64,000 bases of DNA from Diploptera punctata (taxonomy: Eukaryota > Arthropoda > Insecta > Blattodea > Blaberidae). The notes under the pieces are model-generated. The model had not been told where the DNA came from. It did not search any database and saw nothing but the letters and a program-made list of their open reading frames with translations. The stretch is taken from assembly GCA_030220185.1 (NCBI GenBank), contig JASPKZ010007545.1:496001-560000 (forward strand), given 5' to 3'. Shown one piece after another: positions 21,417 through 32,295 of the stretch (position 1 is its first letter; each line of letters opens with the position of its first letter). Position numbers and translations under genes: made by a program.

Positions 21417-22645
21417 ACTTACTTACTCACTGGCACTATCGAACCCGTAGGTTCATGGCCGCGCGGGATATAAGCTCTCAATACATCCTTATCCTGAGCT
21501 AATGCTTTCCAATCATTCCCTGTATAATCTACTTCCTTCAAATCATAGTTAGTTATTCTCCCACCTCATTATTGGTCTACAAACTGGCCGTTTTCCCTCT
21601 GGCTTTCCTACAAGAAGCTTCCATGCAAGTCTTTCAATCCCCATACGTGCAACATATCCTGCCCATCGCAGTCTACGAGACTTAACTGTTTTTATTACAT
21701 CTGGCTTCCTATAAAGACCATGCAGTTCATTGTATGTAGTCTTCTCCATTCACCTGTCTCTTCCTCTCTCTTTGGTCCAAAAAATTTCCTAAGTACTTTA
21801 TTCTCAAATACTTCTAATCTCCTTTCCTCCCTTAAAGTAAGAGTCCATGTTTCGCATCCATATAATATAACTGGTAGAATAATAGTTTTATATGTTTTCA
21901 GTTTAACGTTTATTGAATGGAGTTGGGAGATCAAGAGTCTCTGTAATGCATAATAGCACGCATTTCCAGAACTGAGCTTATGTTTAATTTCTTCGTGCAT
22001 CTTATTCCTATTTGTGATTATTGTTCCTAGGTATTTGAATTCAGCCACTTCCTCAAAATTTCCCTCATTTGTCATTAGCTCTCCATTTCCACTATATAAT
22101 GCATTTCTACGTGTGACCATATATTTAGTTTTATTGATATTTACTTCCAGTCCTAATTCCGTAGTGTTACTGAATAGTGTGTGCGTGTTGTCCTTTATTA
22201 TCTCCTCGCTATCGGCCAATAGTACTACATCATCAACATAAACTAACAGCTTATTAATACCATTGAGTTGTAAGCCTTCCTCATTCTCTAACGATTTAAT
22301 GGCATGCTCTAGTACAAAATTAAATAGCAGAGGAGATAGTGCATCTCCTTGCTTCAACCCATTCTGGATTTCAAAAGTGTCAGAAAACTGCTTGCCTACA
22401 CGCACCCTACTCTTTATGCCATTTAGACACATTCGTATAAGTCTAACTAACTTTTTAGGAATTCCGAACTCCAGCAGGACACTATATAACTTCTCCCTCT
22501 TAATTGAATCATATGCTTTTTTGAAGTCTACGTATAGTTGATGTACAGTACCATTATATTCCCATTTATTTTCTAAAATCTGTCTCATACTAAAAATCTG
22601 ATCTGTTGTAGACCTGTTTCTTCTAAATGCACCTTGATCATCTCA
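21417..22645 (-). mobile_element. LINE-1 copy 2, minus strand, 5'-truncated
   Basis: Plus strand begins TTACTTACTTACTCACTGGC (reverse of the 3' tail). It runs back through the C-terminal module and reverse transcriptase to about motif G-F-R-R-N-R-S-T. No clean target duplication was found by eye. It is embedded between two diverged copies of a short repeat. Confidence 0.88.
21695..22588 (-). CDS. Partial LINE-1 reverse transcriptase, longest open frame
   Basis: A 297-codon uninterrupted stretch on the minus strand. It would copy element RNA into DNA at the nicked target. Motifs with approximate residue positions: Y-V-D-F-K-K-A-Y-D (19-27), G-L-K-Q-G-D-A-L-S-P-L-L-F (77-89), V-Y-V-D-D-V-V-L-L (115-123, the catalytic pair is the two Asp), F-K-Y-L-G-T (190), L-Y-G-C-E-T-W (247). 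The usual Ala of YADD is Val here, which many polymerases tolerate. The frame shifts near 21745 ahead of the R-R-L-R-W-A-G module, which continues in another frame to 21549. The N-terminal third is missing, so this is not a working enzyme. Confidence 0.85.
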   Translation of the reverse strand: MRQILENKWEYNGTVHQLYVDFKKAYDSIKREKLYSVLLEFGIPKKLVRLIRMCLNGIKSRVRVGKQFSDTFEIQNGLKQGDALSPLLFNFVLEHAIKSLENEEGLQLNGINKLLVYVDDVVLLADSEEIIKDNTHTLFSNTTELGLEVNINKTKYMVTRRNALYSGNGELMTNEGNFEEVAEFKYLGTIITNRNKMHEEIKHKLSSGNACYYALQRLLISQLHSINVKLKTYKTIILPVILYGCETWTLTLREERRLEVFENKVLRKFFGPKREEETGEWRRLHTMNCMVFIGSQM

Positions 22646-22759
22646 TATCACTGCAAAATTTCCAAATGTAGAAACTTATTCCCTGGTTTCGCGATAAGTC
22701 TCATAGTTAAAATTGGCAAAGTTAACACTTTGGTATTAAATCTGTTACATTGATTTTTA

Positions 22760-24296
22760 AGCAAGCCGGGAGAATATAATAAATCCCTCTCCGAAAAAAA
22801 AACCTAAATAAATTATTAAGTAAGAGGATAATAGACAGGAAAATCTAGAAGACCTCTCACAAATAGTACAGAATTTTACGTAAAATCTGACATACATTGT
22901 GTAAATTTCAAAATTACGGTAGCTAACTTCATTTATTGTGAAATTAAAATTTCGAACGTTATAGGAAATAAAATAAAAATATACGAAAATAATTTACATA
23001 GTAAGCAAATATAATGTGTAAAATAAGAACAATATCAAGCAAGGGATATTTTTAATTCGTTCTCGTAAAATAATATGTATTGTCTAATTGTAATATATTA
23101 AGCAAGGATATTGGAAAATTAACGCTATAAAATCTCCATACTGTTGTTACCTAAATATTCCACATATATCCGTAACCCGTTAGCAAAATATAATTATCTC
23201 TCATAGAAATATAGCTGTTAAATGTACCTACATTTTCCGTTATCTTATTCAACATCTTGTGAATTGCGAAATTTCAATTTTGTCGAGTTTCTTTCCTTCA
23301 TTGAAGATGGTTACGATCATAAAATTTGCTTTCGTATTTGTGCTTAAATTAAATTAACATGTTTTTAAACTAGAGATCATAATTCCTTATAGAAACTCTC
23401 ACTAAAATTTTCTCTACGATTTTTATAAACATTTTTATGACTCTTTATTGTTTTCGTTTCACTAATTTCTTAATATCTTATGTTTTTTTTTTACATTTTT
23501 TCTTGTTGACGCATACAAACATAGTGACATGACACAGACCCAGATCCAAGGTAGAGATTTAAAAACCTCTACCTCGCCCGAAATCGAAATCGTATCGCTG
23601 GATTGGAAAGAAAATTTTCCTGACCTAACAAATTACAGAACTAGATTTTATGAATGATCATGGTTTGTTAATCCAATTATGAAATATACACGAAGAAAAA
23701 AATGAATGGAAAGAAGGCTATGTTAATAGGTAGTTCTTGACGTGGCTAAATGTTTTATTTAATTTACTTAAGAGTCATGTACATGTTTATTTAAAATCGC
23801 TTTTTTAAATCCTTAAAGCAGGATCATACACACCACGAGTTTACAAGAGGCGGAGCACGGGCCCTGGTTGTGGATTTTTTACGATCGATAAGTTGCATTA
23901 AGCGAGGGAGGAAAAGAGGACGGAAGAGGAAGGATAACGATGAGTACAAAATGGAACTGAAATGCATAAGAAAAGATAAGAATGATGAGCAGGGAAGGGT
24001 AGGGTGTCTACCAGGTGGTCGCAATTAAACACCCGCTTTTCGAGAAGAACCTGCCTAAGATAATGGTGCGAAGCAATTTAATGGTTTCCTCTACCTCCGT
24101 TATGAAGAACTCCAGCGCTAGGATCACTTTTTTCAAGAGTTTTGCTCATCCAAGTTATGTTGTTTATACTTCAGTGTTGTGTAAGAAACGGTATGGAAAC
24201 TTACTTAAAATATATAGATGGATGAATGGGAAGAGAGATGAGATGAAACAATAGACTGACTGACAGAGACGAAGATATTTACTCAGATAGGTCATT

Positions 24297-24300
<4 letters not shown>
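22760..24300. other. AT-rich spacer, nothing certain
   Basis: 22,760-23,800 is very AT-rich with no frame. 23,830-24,020 is GC-richer on the minus strand but shows no known motif. Confidence 0.4.

Positions 24301-24301
<1 letters not shown>

Positions 24302-24353
<52 letters not shown>
24302..24353. repeat. GA microsatellite
   Basis: AG array of about 50 bp. Confidence 0.95.
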
Positions 24354-24355
<2 letters not shown>

Positions 24356-24483
24356 TACAATAATTGTAATAAATAAATTGATAAAAAAATAGATAAATGC
24401 ATACATTTAAAAGCAGATAGACCTGCAGACAAACAAATAGACCAACAGACAGATAGATATATAAAGAATTAGACGGATACATA

Positions 24484-24485
24484 TA

Positions 24486-24521
<36 letters not shown>

Positions 24522-24545
24522 ATAATTAATAATAATATTAATAAC
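24484..24545. repeat. AAT microsatellite
   Basis: Imperfect TAA/AAT array immediately before a LINE-1 relic. Confidence 0.9.
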
Positions 24546-24552
24546 AACAAAC

Positions 24553-24715
24553 TAATTAACTCACTGGCTATATGGAACCCGTAGGTTCATGGCCGCGCGG
24601 ATATAAGCTTTCCATATATACCTACACTGAGCTAATATTTTCCAATCATCCCCTATATAATATACTTCCGTCAAATCGTGGTTAATGTTATTCCCCCACC
24701 TAAATTTTACTAGAG
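24553..24715 (-). mobile_element. LINE-1 3' end between AAT arrays
   Basis: Minus-strand relic of the C-terminal codons and stop (plus strand CTGGCTATATGGAACCCGTAGG). AAT arrays lie on both sides. Confidence 0.75.
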
Positions 24716-24716
<1 letters not shown>

Positions 24717-24776
<60 letters not shown>

Positions 24777-24790
24777 TAATAATAATCAAT
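24717..24790. repeat. AAT microsatellite
   Basis: About 24 AAT units. Its reverse strand gives a poly-leucine frame that is not a gene. Confidence 0.95.
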
Positions 24791-24989
24791 ATTAATAATT
24801 ATAATTTATTATTGCAGAGTTAAGGCCTTAATGCCTTCTCTTCCTTTCAAACACAGAAAAATATTTAATAGCATACAGAAGATATTTACACAAAATCATA
24901 ATAACATATACAATTGTAAGTATTTATTCATATAAAGTAAACTAAAATTATGATGAATAAATTTAATAATAATAAAATAATAATAGGTC

Positions 24990-25031
<42 letters not shown>
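24990..25031. repeat. AAT microsatellite
   Basis: Pure AAT array. Confidence 0.95.
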
Positions 25032-25032
<1 letters not shown>

Positions 25033-25077
25033 GACTCATGAAATCAAAAGCCATCAATTAATGAACCGAAAGATCAA

Positions 25078-25270
25078 TTACAAAATAAAGTCCTTTAAAT
25101 TTGTTTTAAAGGAATCTAATATCCGGTGGCCTCTGATTCCTGATGGTAAAGAGTTTCTGAGTCTAGCAGTATTTGGAATAACGGGAGGTATTGAGTTGTG
25201 TGATGGTGAAGTAGGAGGATCTGGTGCGATCGTGTATTCAAATTGTGATCGTAGGACAGGACACAGAAGG
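25078..25270 (-). pseudogene. Possible CR1/jockey-type LINE C-terminal relic
   Basis: The minus strand reads P-N-T-A-R-L-R-N-S-L-P-S-G-I-R and then S-F-K-T-N-L-K. This resembles the W-N-S-L-P-x-x-I-R...F-K-x-x-L ending common in CR1/jockey-like elements. Upstream it passes into a tetranucleotide repeat. It is short, so the match may be chance. Confidence 0.35.
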
Positions 25271-25289
25271 GGAGGATAAGTAGCTTGGT

Positions 25290-26175
25290 GTAGACGTATG
25301 TATAGGTTTGAATAGCAGAATATGAGAATACGTACATAAACAGACAGAAACACACGCAGTCCGAGGGACAGGTATACAGATAGGCTGGTAGTAGAAGACA
25401 CACTGACAGATATATAACCTATATACTGATGGATATGTAGACAGGTAGATGGATAGGTAGATAGATGGATAAATAGACAAATGAACAGACATATGGACAG
25501 ACGGACAAAGACCCAGAGAGACTGATCGAGAGACAGACAGGCGGGCGGGCGGACGGACGGACGAACGGAGAGATGGATTGTTGAGTAGATATGAAGATGG
25601 ATGTGTATGTAGGTACTGTGTACAGACGAAGTGTATGAGAGCAGTATGTATTTCATCCTCAGAACATTATATCATGAAGGATTGTACTATAACTTACCTT
25701 CATTTAGATGCTGAGCGGGCGTGTTAGTTACGAGTCTGGCGAACTCACTTCCAAATTTTAATCATCACCCTTGCCTCACAGTGAATTACAAAACATGAAA
25801 ATATGAAGTAACTAAACTGTATAAGAAGAGCAAATTTAATTACCGTAAAACCATAACATAAAATTGAATACGCCTGAAATAATCTACAGATGTGAGTGAC
25901 ATCATGGACTGTTCCTAAATTCTCAGGTAGTAAGCCATTTTACCACTTACAATTCCCCGTGCCCCCTTCATTCCTCGCTTTCATTTTTCTCGTCAGTGGA
26001 CTATAGATGGAATCGTAAATATGAAGATGTGTAGATAGGTAGATGGATGGTAGATAGGTAGATTGATGGGTAGATACTTATATGAGCGGGTATTTAGATA
26101 TATACGATTTTATAGACAGGTATATGGATAGGTAGATGGGTAGTTGGATGGGTAGAGGTAGATGAATGTAGATAA
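25290..26175. repeat. Tetranucleotide-rich block (GACA/GATA/GGAC)
   Basis: 25,290-25,640 is built from GACAGACAGG, GGATAGGTAGATAGATGG and GGGCGGGCGGACGGACGGAC-type units. 26,030-26,175 repeats TAGATGG/TAGGTAGAT. Between them (25,650-26,020) is ordinary spacer. Confidence 0.8.
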
Positions 26176-26217
26176 TTAGATGGCTGGAAAGAAAGGTATA
26201 TGGATGGTTTATATATA

Positions 26218-26530
26218 TCCACCGCTGCGATCTCGAGGTAGCGTGATGCTTTGTCTCGCAGCGGGCCCGGATTCGATTCCCGGTCGGGACATGATCCCGG
26301 GTGAGTTTTTTTGGGTTTTTTCCTCGCCTGTAAGACAAACTTCAAGCTTAGGGTCCAACGGTCCCTGAAAATCATCCGGCCATCATTATCTTCCTTATAT
26401 CTTCACCTGTGTGGTAAGCAACGGGAAGCTATCAGACCTATAATTCCCTAGTAGAGCTGCGAAGCAAAGCATCATGAAAATGTTATGACTGTAGTGAAAT
26501 ACCTGCCCTCGTACAGAATTACTATGGATA
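26218..26530 (+). repeat. SINE-A copy, full length
   Basis: Head TCCACCGCTGCGATCTCGAGG, B-box GATTCGATTCC, body, CACCTGTGTGGTAAGC and tail ending CAGAATTACTATGGATA. It inserted in the tetranucleotide block. Confidence 0.85.
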
Positions 26531-26534
26531 CATA

Positions 26535-27630
26535 TATTGGCAGATGATGTATATACAGGTAGGTAAACAGGCTACATAGATAGATGATTGAATGGATGGT
26601 TGACAGATTCGTACATACATAAATAATTGTATTTACTTATAAATAACTAAGTGTTACGCGCTGGAGATGGTTTAGATAGTCTAATTAATTCAATATTAAG
26701 GGCGAATTGTTGTAGACCCAAGTTTCAGCACTGAAGTTGCTCGCAAGAAACTTGAGAGCTCTCCCTTAGTATTTACAGAGTTCTATGAGGTGTTGGTGTG
26801 CCTCCGGGCTCCCAAGGGATCCCAAAACTGCGGAGAGAAGGGAATCCACAACAATTCCACCCAGCAAGTTTTGGCGTTTTCAAGACAATTTAGGAACCAA
26901 TAATACTCTTCCGCATCGCCATTACGTCGACTAGCTGTGCTGCTATTTCTGCTGTCAAGATACGATTTCAAAAACAATTCTTTATTCTGAAGTATGCTAT
27001 TACAAATTGAGTATTACGTATATTACTGCCATGTACATAGGCAGCTGATATTATAGGAAGCTCTTACGCCGTAAACTTACTCACAGTTACTATACAGGAT
27101 GAATTAAAATAAATGCGCAGATTTTAAGTCTGAATTCCTTGTGATAAATGACACAAAAGTGTGTTCTATATATATATATATATATATATGGTCTAAAATG
27201 TACGATTTTCTCGGTGGAAAAAATGTACAGAAATGTGTTGTAAATTTTCTCGGTAAAAAATATTTTTATACAAAAATTTATTGGTGCATTGCTTTATAAC
27301 AATGGCGAATGCTCGTCTGATTTTCGCACAGATTATATAGACGTGCGATGGGACAAATATTTAATTTGGGGTTTTTCCTCCCATGTTTGATTTAGCAAAA
27401 ATTGAATTAGAAGACACGGAATTAAATAATCACTTTTTATTAATATTAAGCAAATAGAATAGGCAACATTCCAAATGAGCGTATTATGCATTTTAATTAA
27501 AAATTCTAAAGAAACATGTTGTTCTATTTCAAATCTGCGTGAAAATGACACCGATACTCATCGTCGTGATGAATAAAACTGCACATTTATGACACAAGAC
27601 ATACAACAATTAAAATCCGCGCAATTATGT
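26535..27630. other. Spacer, nothing certain
   Basis: 26,700-26,990 is less AT-rich and has a minus-strand open frame (26783-26977) without recognisable motif. AT array at 27166-27190. Confidence 0.35.
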
Positions 27631-27631
27631 A

Positions 27632-28147
27632 GGGTGCACCATTCAAACATCCCACATTTTAATTTATCATAACTAACAAAGTATGCGGAATTATGAAATG
27701 AGGCCGGTATTAAACGAAAGAAATTCAAAGAATTTTCATTGCCACATCTTGCCACACACTAAAACACCTCTATATGTGCACCATTAGTAGCACGAACAAT
27801 ATCAAGTCTGTATTTGTTTTTGTGTCACGTTCTCTCCAACATGTCCATTGGTACTGTTGCCAATTGTGTAAAGGATACGGGTTCGTAAATCATGAAGATC
27901 TTGTACTGGAGTCGCAAACACACGGTCTTTTACATACCCCCAGAGGAAAAAGTCCAGTGCAGTGACATCTGGCGAAAGTGGTTTTATGTCAATTTTATCC
28001 AGCATGCGACAGATGAATTAACTGCAACAATGAAAACAAAAATTCTTTGAGTTTCTCTTTCTTTTAATACCAACCTCATTTCATAATTCCGCATACTTTG
28101 AGAGTTATGATTAATTAAAATGTCGGAGGTTTGAATGGGACACGGTG
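27632..28147 (-). mobile_element. 516-bp internally deleted mariner-like element
   Basis: Terminal inverted repeats of about 110 bp: CCATTCAAACATCCCACATT near the left end pairs with AATGTCGGAGGTTTGAATGG at the right. Both share a GTATGCGGAATTATGA block. TA dinucleotides flank both ends (27630-27631 and 28148-28149), the expected target duplication. Only the C-terminal part of the transposase remains between them. Confidence 0.85.
27802..27993 (-). pseudogene. Mariner-like transposase C-terminal fragment
   Basis: The minus strand reads L-S-P-D-V-T-A-L-D-F-F-L-W-G-Y-V-K-D and then V-F-A-T-P-V-Q-D-L. This is the block around the third catalytic Asp of a mariner transposase found widely in insects, normally S-P-D-L-x-P-L-D-F-F-L-W-G. 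The Asp of L-D-F-F is kept. The DNA-binding part and first two catalytic residues are gone. After A-T-P-V the frame runs on about 40 residues and stops. Confidence 0.8.
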
Positions 28148-28149
28148 TA

Positions 28150-28805
28150 TTTCATCCATTCTATATTTAAGTGGAAGTGAAATCTAATTTGAAATCAAAT
28201 CACAATACCTTCCCCCAATTTTATCATATTAATACCTCTCATCTAATTTCAATATATTGTCGATATATAATATTAGTTTAAATTAAAGTTTACATCGTTA
28301 GTAACGTGAAAATATAGAAATTTATAGGAGAATAATCGACATAGCCCGTTTCAAAACCAAGTGAAAGAAGAGGTTCCCATCGGACGACAATCAGTTCGAA
28401 AGTCTCGTGTTACAGATAATGTACAACATATGGTTAACTGGAGAGTGATCTATGAAGAAAGACGACAAACGTGTCTAATTGTTCACAAAACAGTAAAAGA
28501 TGCAAACAACACTTGCATGAATGAGAGACGCTAGCAAAAGGAACACAACGCCAAGATAGGGCCGGGTATAGTTAAATGTTACAAAAATTGTATAATAGAG
28601 CAGATAACAGTTGTGCAATAAGTAACTAAACCCTATGCAATATTCTCGATGCTAGCAAACAGAGATAAACTAACATAAACGAAAAGTAACACTTTGTAAG
28701 TCCACAATACCTGTAGTACGTGTATCAGAACTGAAGATATATCTGATATTACTGTGGTAACAATTTGATAAACAAAATAAAATATAAACTTTTTCGAGAG
28801 TAAAA
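28150..28805. other. Spacer, nothing recognised
   Basis: AT-rich, no supported feature. Confidence 0.4.
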
Positions 28806-28807
28806 TA

Positions 28808-30318
28808 CACTGCTAAAAAATTAGGGGATATTGTAGAATAACCTATTAAGACTATGTTTTTTGGAATAGTATTAGATGCAATCACTTTCTATTATTCCAA
28901 GATAATGTAAATAAGAGTTTGAAGTTGTTACGTAACCTCGGTACCACACCAGAGGGCAGTGTCTATACTGTTGATGTGAAAGGGTGGTGTGGGAGTGAAT
29001 GTTTTGTTGCTGTTTTTAAATCCAGTCCAGTTTTCAGTTTAGTGAATGACTTGCCTTAGGGACAGTGATGCCTCGACAACGTGATTTACCTGAACCAATG
29101 GCTTGGAGGGCCATAGGACGGATGGAAGCTGGACAGACACAACAAGAGGTGGCACAAGCCATTGGGGTATCTCAAAGCGTGATTTCCAGTCTTTGGAATC
29201 ATTTTCAAAGAACATACTGTTCACAGAAGAGCCGGACAAGGTCGACCAAGGGCAACAACAGCAAGGGATGACCGTTACCTCTTGTTAACAGACCGTCGGA
29301 ATAGACAGCAGAATGCAACTCAACTGCGAAATACACTTCAAACAGCAACAGGACGCAGGGTGTCAACTCAAACTGTCCCTAATCGATTGCATGGAAGTGG
29401 TCTCTATGCCCGTAGGCCCATGGTGTGTACCAGGTTAACTCCACAACACCGTAGAGATCGCAGAAACTGGGCAGAGGAAACATCGTGGGTGGAGGCATGC
29501 TGAATGAAGATCAGTTCTTTTTTCTGATGAGTCGCGATTCAACATGGAATGTGATAGTCGGCGTGTATTCATATGGGAGAGAAAAAGGGACACAAAACAA
29601 TCCACCTTTTGTACGTGAAAGATCCCCATATGGTGGCGGTGGATTGATGGTGTAGCCAGGAGTCAGTAGTGGTGGACGTACGGACTTCTACGTTATCCAA
29701 GGTGGTACTTTGACTTGCGGTAAAGTATAGAGATGAGATTCTCCGACCTTTTGCCGTGCCTTATGCTGATGCCATAGGTGATTCTTTTCTTTTCATGGAC
29801 GATAATGCACGACCCCACAGAGCTGGCTTGGTGGACGACATCCTGGAAGTGGAGGGTATCGAGCGTATGCAATGGCCAGCTTCCTCCCCGGACTTAAATC
29901 CGATTGAGCATGTGTGGGATACATTAGGCAGGTGCATTGCAGGCAGACCAGCACCTCCCACAACTGTTCCAGAGCTGCACATTGCTCTTATGGAAGAGTG
30001 GCCACGTATCCCCCAAGAACTCATTGCTAACCTCATTGCATCAATGCCATACAGGTGTGAGGCAGTGCTGGCCGTTCGAGGAGACCACACACCATACTAA
30101 AGGAACATTATCATCCATATTAATGTTGCTTTGTTTGTTTGCCATATTCCTAATCAGGATCTCTTTGACATCTGGTGTGGTACAGAGGTTACGTAATGAC
30201 TTCAAACTCTTGTTGACATTCTTTTGGAGTAATAGAAAATGATTGCATCTAATACTGTTCCTAAAAACATAGTCTTAATAGGTTATTCTACAATTTCCCC
30301 TCATTTTTTTGAGCAGTG
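28808..30318 (+). mobile_element. Tc1-like transposon, 1511 bp, long inverted ends
   Basis: Inverted repeats of about 147 bp (28808-28953 and 30171-30318) begin CACTGCTAAAAAATTAGGGG and end CCTCATTTTTTTGAGCAGTG. TA is present on both outer sides (28806-28807, 30319-30320). The size and the DD34E transposase inside fit a Tc1-like element. By eye the arms are about 90% identical. Confidence 0.92.
29065..30100 (+). pseudogene. Tc1-like transposase, broken by frameshifts and a stop
   Basis: Cut-and-paste transposase. Order: helix-turn-helix (residues 1-50: A-I-G-R-M-E-A-G-Q-T-Q-Q-E-V-A, then G-V-S-Q-S-V-I-S-S-L-W), then the second DNA-binding part (L-L-T-D-R-R-N-R-Q-Q-N-A-T-Q-L), then catalytic D1 in F-S-D-E-S-R-F (about 29525), D2 in M-D-D-N-A-R-P-H-R-A and E3 in S-P-D-L-N-P-I-E-H-V-W-D. 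D2 and E3 are 34 residues apart (DD34E). Frameshifts occur near 29213 and 29490 and there is a TGA near 29503. Another break lies between 29640 and 29750. The final 114 codons (29756-30100) are open. All three catalytic residues can still be read. Confidence 0.9.
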
Positions 30319-30429
30319 TATGTTTGACCTCTGATTCATTGGATTTGAGACAGAAAGCTACTCATAATTTTCAAAGAAAACAATACATTTTAAACAAGCT
30401 AGACAATAGAATAGAATTGAATCGTACTT

Positions 30430-31880
30430 TTTTTAAAGGAGCTAAGTCAAAACTTGCCATTTTCGTTTCAATTGCTAAAAGATTACTACTGCCAAGACGC
30501 ATTGATTGGCAAAGAAAGGAACTTAGTCGAACCCTTCCATGTGTTTCTAACAGCACTGTGATTTTTATAGTAGGTAAAAAATAGAACTAGGTCAGGACGT
30601 TAGTGCGTTTCTTTACCGTTTGGGTATAGAAAACATGACAGTACAGTTTGGGTTAATATATTTTGCATTCATGCTCTTAAAGCCAACCAATGTGTGCTGT
30701 ACGTGTACCACGAAAGACAGGCTCGAAAGGGAGCAAATTATGTTTGTTCATTTTTAAAGCATTATTTTACAGAATTTGACTGCCCCAAAATATAGAAAAC
30801 ATACACATGTTCTCAGATGGCTGTCCAGGCCAAAACAAAAATCATACAACGGCTAGGTTTTGTCTTGGTCTGGACATCAGGAAGATTCGATACTAGGCAT
30901 ATAAAATATTATTTTTCTGAGCGAGTCATCCTTTCCTCCCTTGTGGTAGGGATTTCGGGGGTTTTAACAAAACACTAAGAAGGGCGGACAGGGAGCATAT
31001 AATAAAATAATATTTAGAAGTAATTACAGAAAGCAAGAAAAATACATTAGTTTAACTTCGACTCTGAAACACTGATCATAACTTTGACAACTGGTGGCCT
31101 AAATATTTCAAAAAGAATATCATATCGGAAGAAACTGCAAAGAATTCTTGTGAGAGAAAGGTTCATTTCACACCCTCATTATATAATGAATTCACGTACA
31201 ACTCAAACATTACTGGCGATGTAGAAGAACGGCCATACAGAAAGAGTTATATAAGAAATAAGTTTCATCTTGAGAAAGTAAACTTGCGACATTTGTCATT
31301 GGAACTACTAAATGCATATCTCGGAGACCTAATTCCTATCAATCCTCAAATATTGCAGATCTTAAGAAATTAATGAAGTACATCGGTGATGCAAATGCTA
31401 AGGCATTTCATGGAGAAGTAATACTTTCAAATTCTACTATAGATCTTGGTGCACCATGAATGAAAAACGCCTGTCATTTTACATGTGTTAGTTTTTTAAA
31501 TAAATATGTATATTTTGATTTTTTTAATCGAAATATTATCTTAATGTCCCTATCATGTCAATTTAAGCAAAATACATGTAGATCTGGATTGACTAAATTT
31601 TCTTCGTTCTGTATGACCATTTTATTCTTTCAAAAAAAATTTCCAGTGATGAAAGGAACTAAGTCTCAAATTTTAGATAACATACATACCGTGGTAGCAC
31701 AAAATTTCCATTACTAGTCTGTTATCATTAAATTCAGTCCAATGTTATGTTTATATAATATAAAACATAAATATTTTATTCCGCTCTTTGTTCATGAAAA
31801 TAAGTTTTTATGATCTCCTGAAAAGTAGCTAATACTGAGTTAGTTCCTTTCTAAAAAGTGCGATTAAATTGGTTTTCATT
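30430..31880 (+). pseudogene. Decayed transposon-like gene with Q-N-K-N motif
   Basis: Plus-strand coding relics in changing frames: about 30640-30870 has Y-V-Y-H-E-R-Q-A-R-K-G-A-N, C-S-F-L-K-H-Y-F and S-D-G-C-P-type sequence ending Q-N-K-N-H-T-T. About 31040-31430 has Y-F-K-K-N-I-I-S, K-V-H-F-T-P-S-L-Y-N-E-F-T-Y and A-D-L-K-K-L-M-K-Y-I. I know this combination from uncharacterised insect proteins with many copies per genome, usually considered transposon-derived (possibly the DUF7869 group). Repeated GGAACTAAGTC-type motifs at 30438, 30518, 30583, 31655 and, inverted, 31837 surround it, like subterminal repeats. The name is uncertain. Confidence 0.5.
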
Positions 31881-31889
31881 ATCTATCCG

Positions 31890-32290
31890 CGGATAGTGAT
31901 AATGTTCATATTGGTAATGAGAAGGAACATTTTATGCCATAAGATTTCGTCTTTACTTTAAACAAAATTAGAGACGAAAATAAACCGGAATGAACGTGAT
32001 ACGGTATAAACAAATGTAATGTCTTTCAGCAACAACATTTTTTTTTTAATTCTCACTACTTCCTATTTTATCATTATTGCAATATAAGTAAATAATTAAG
32101 CAATAAATGATCAAAAGTATTGTCATCTTTATCAGGAAGTATACCTTCAGTTTGATTTATTTATTACCTACTATCACTTAACTACGTATCATATCCCGCA
32201 CATCACTTCAATTCTGCATCAATACGATAGCATACTGGTGAGTTTCTGTAAAAGGAATTCAATGATAAATGGAAATACAATGTTTCAACA
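31890..32290. other. Spacer, nothing recognised
   Basis: AT-rich, no supported feature. Confidence 0.4.
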
Positions 32291-32295
32291 GCATA

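Noticed and set aside
22014..22541. Plus-strand open frames over LINE-1 copy 2
   Set aside because: Shadows of the minus-strand reverse transcriptase. The same shadows recur antisense to copies 1 and 3.
24164..24482. Overlapping open frames rich in Leu, Ser and Tyr
   Set aside because: They are readings of the GA array and neighbouring TA-rich repeats; no conserved motif.
24561..24776. Open frame with a long poly-leucine start
   Set aside because: It is the reverse reading of an AAT microsatellite joined to a LINE-1 relic.
29761..30090. Minus-strand 109-codon frame
   Set aside because: Antisense shadow of the Tc1-like transposase C-terminus.
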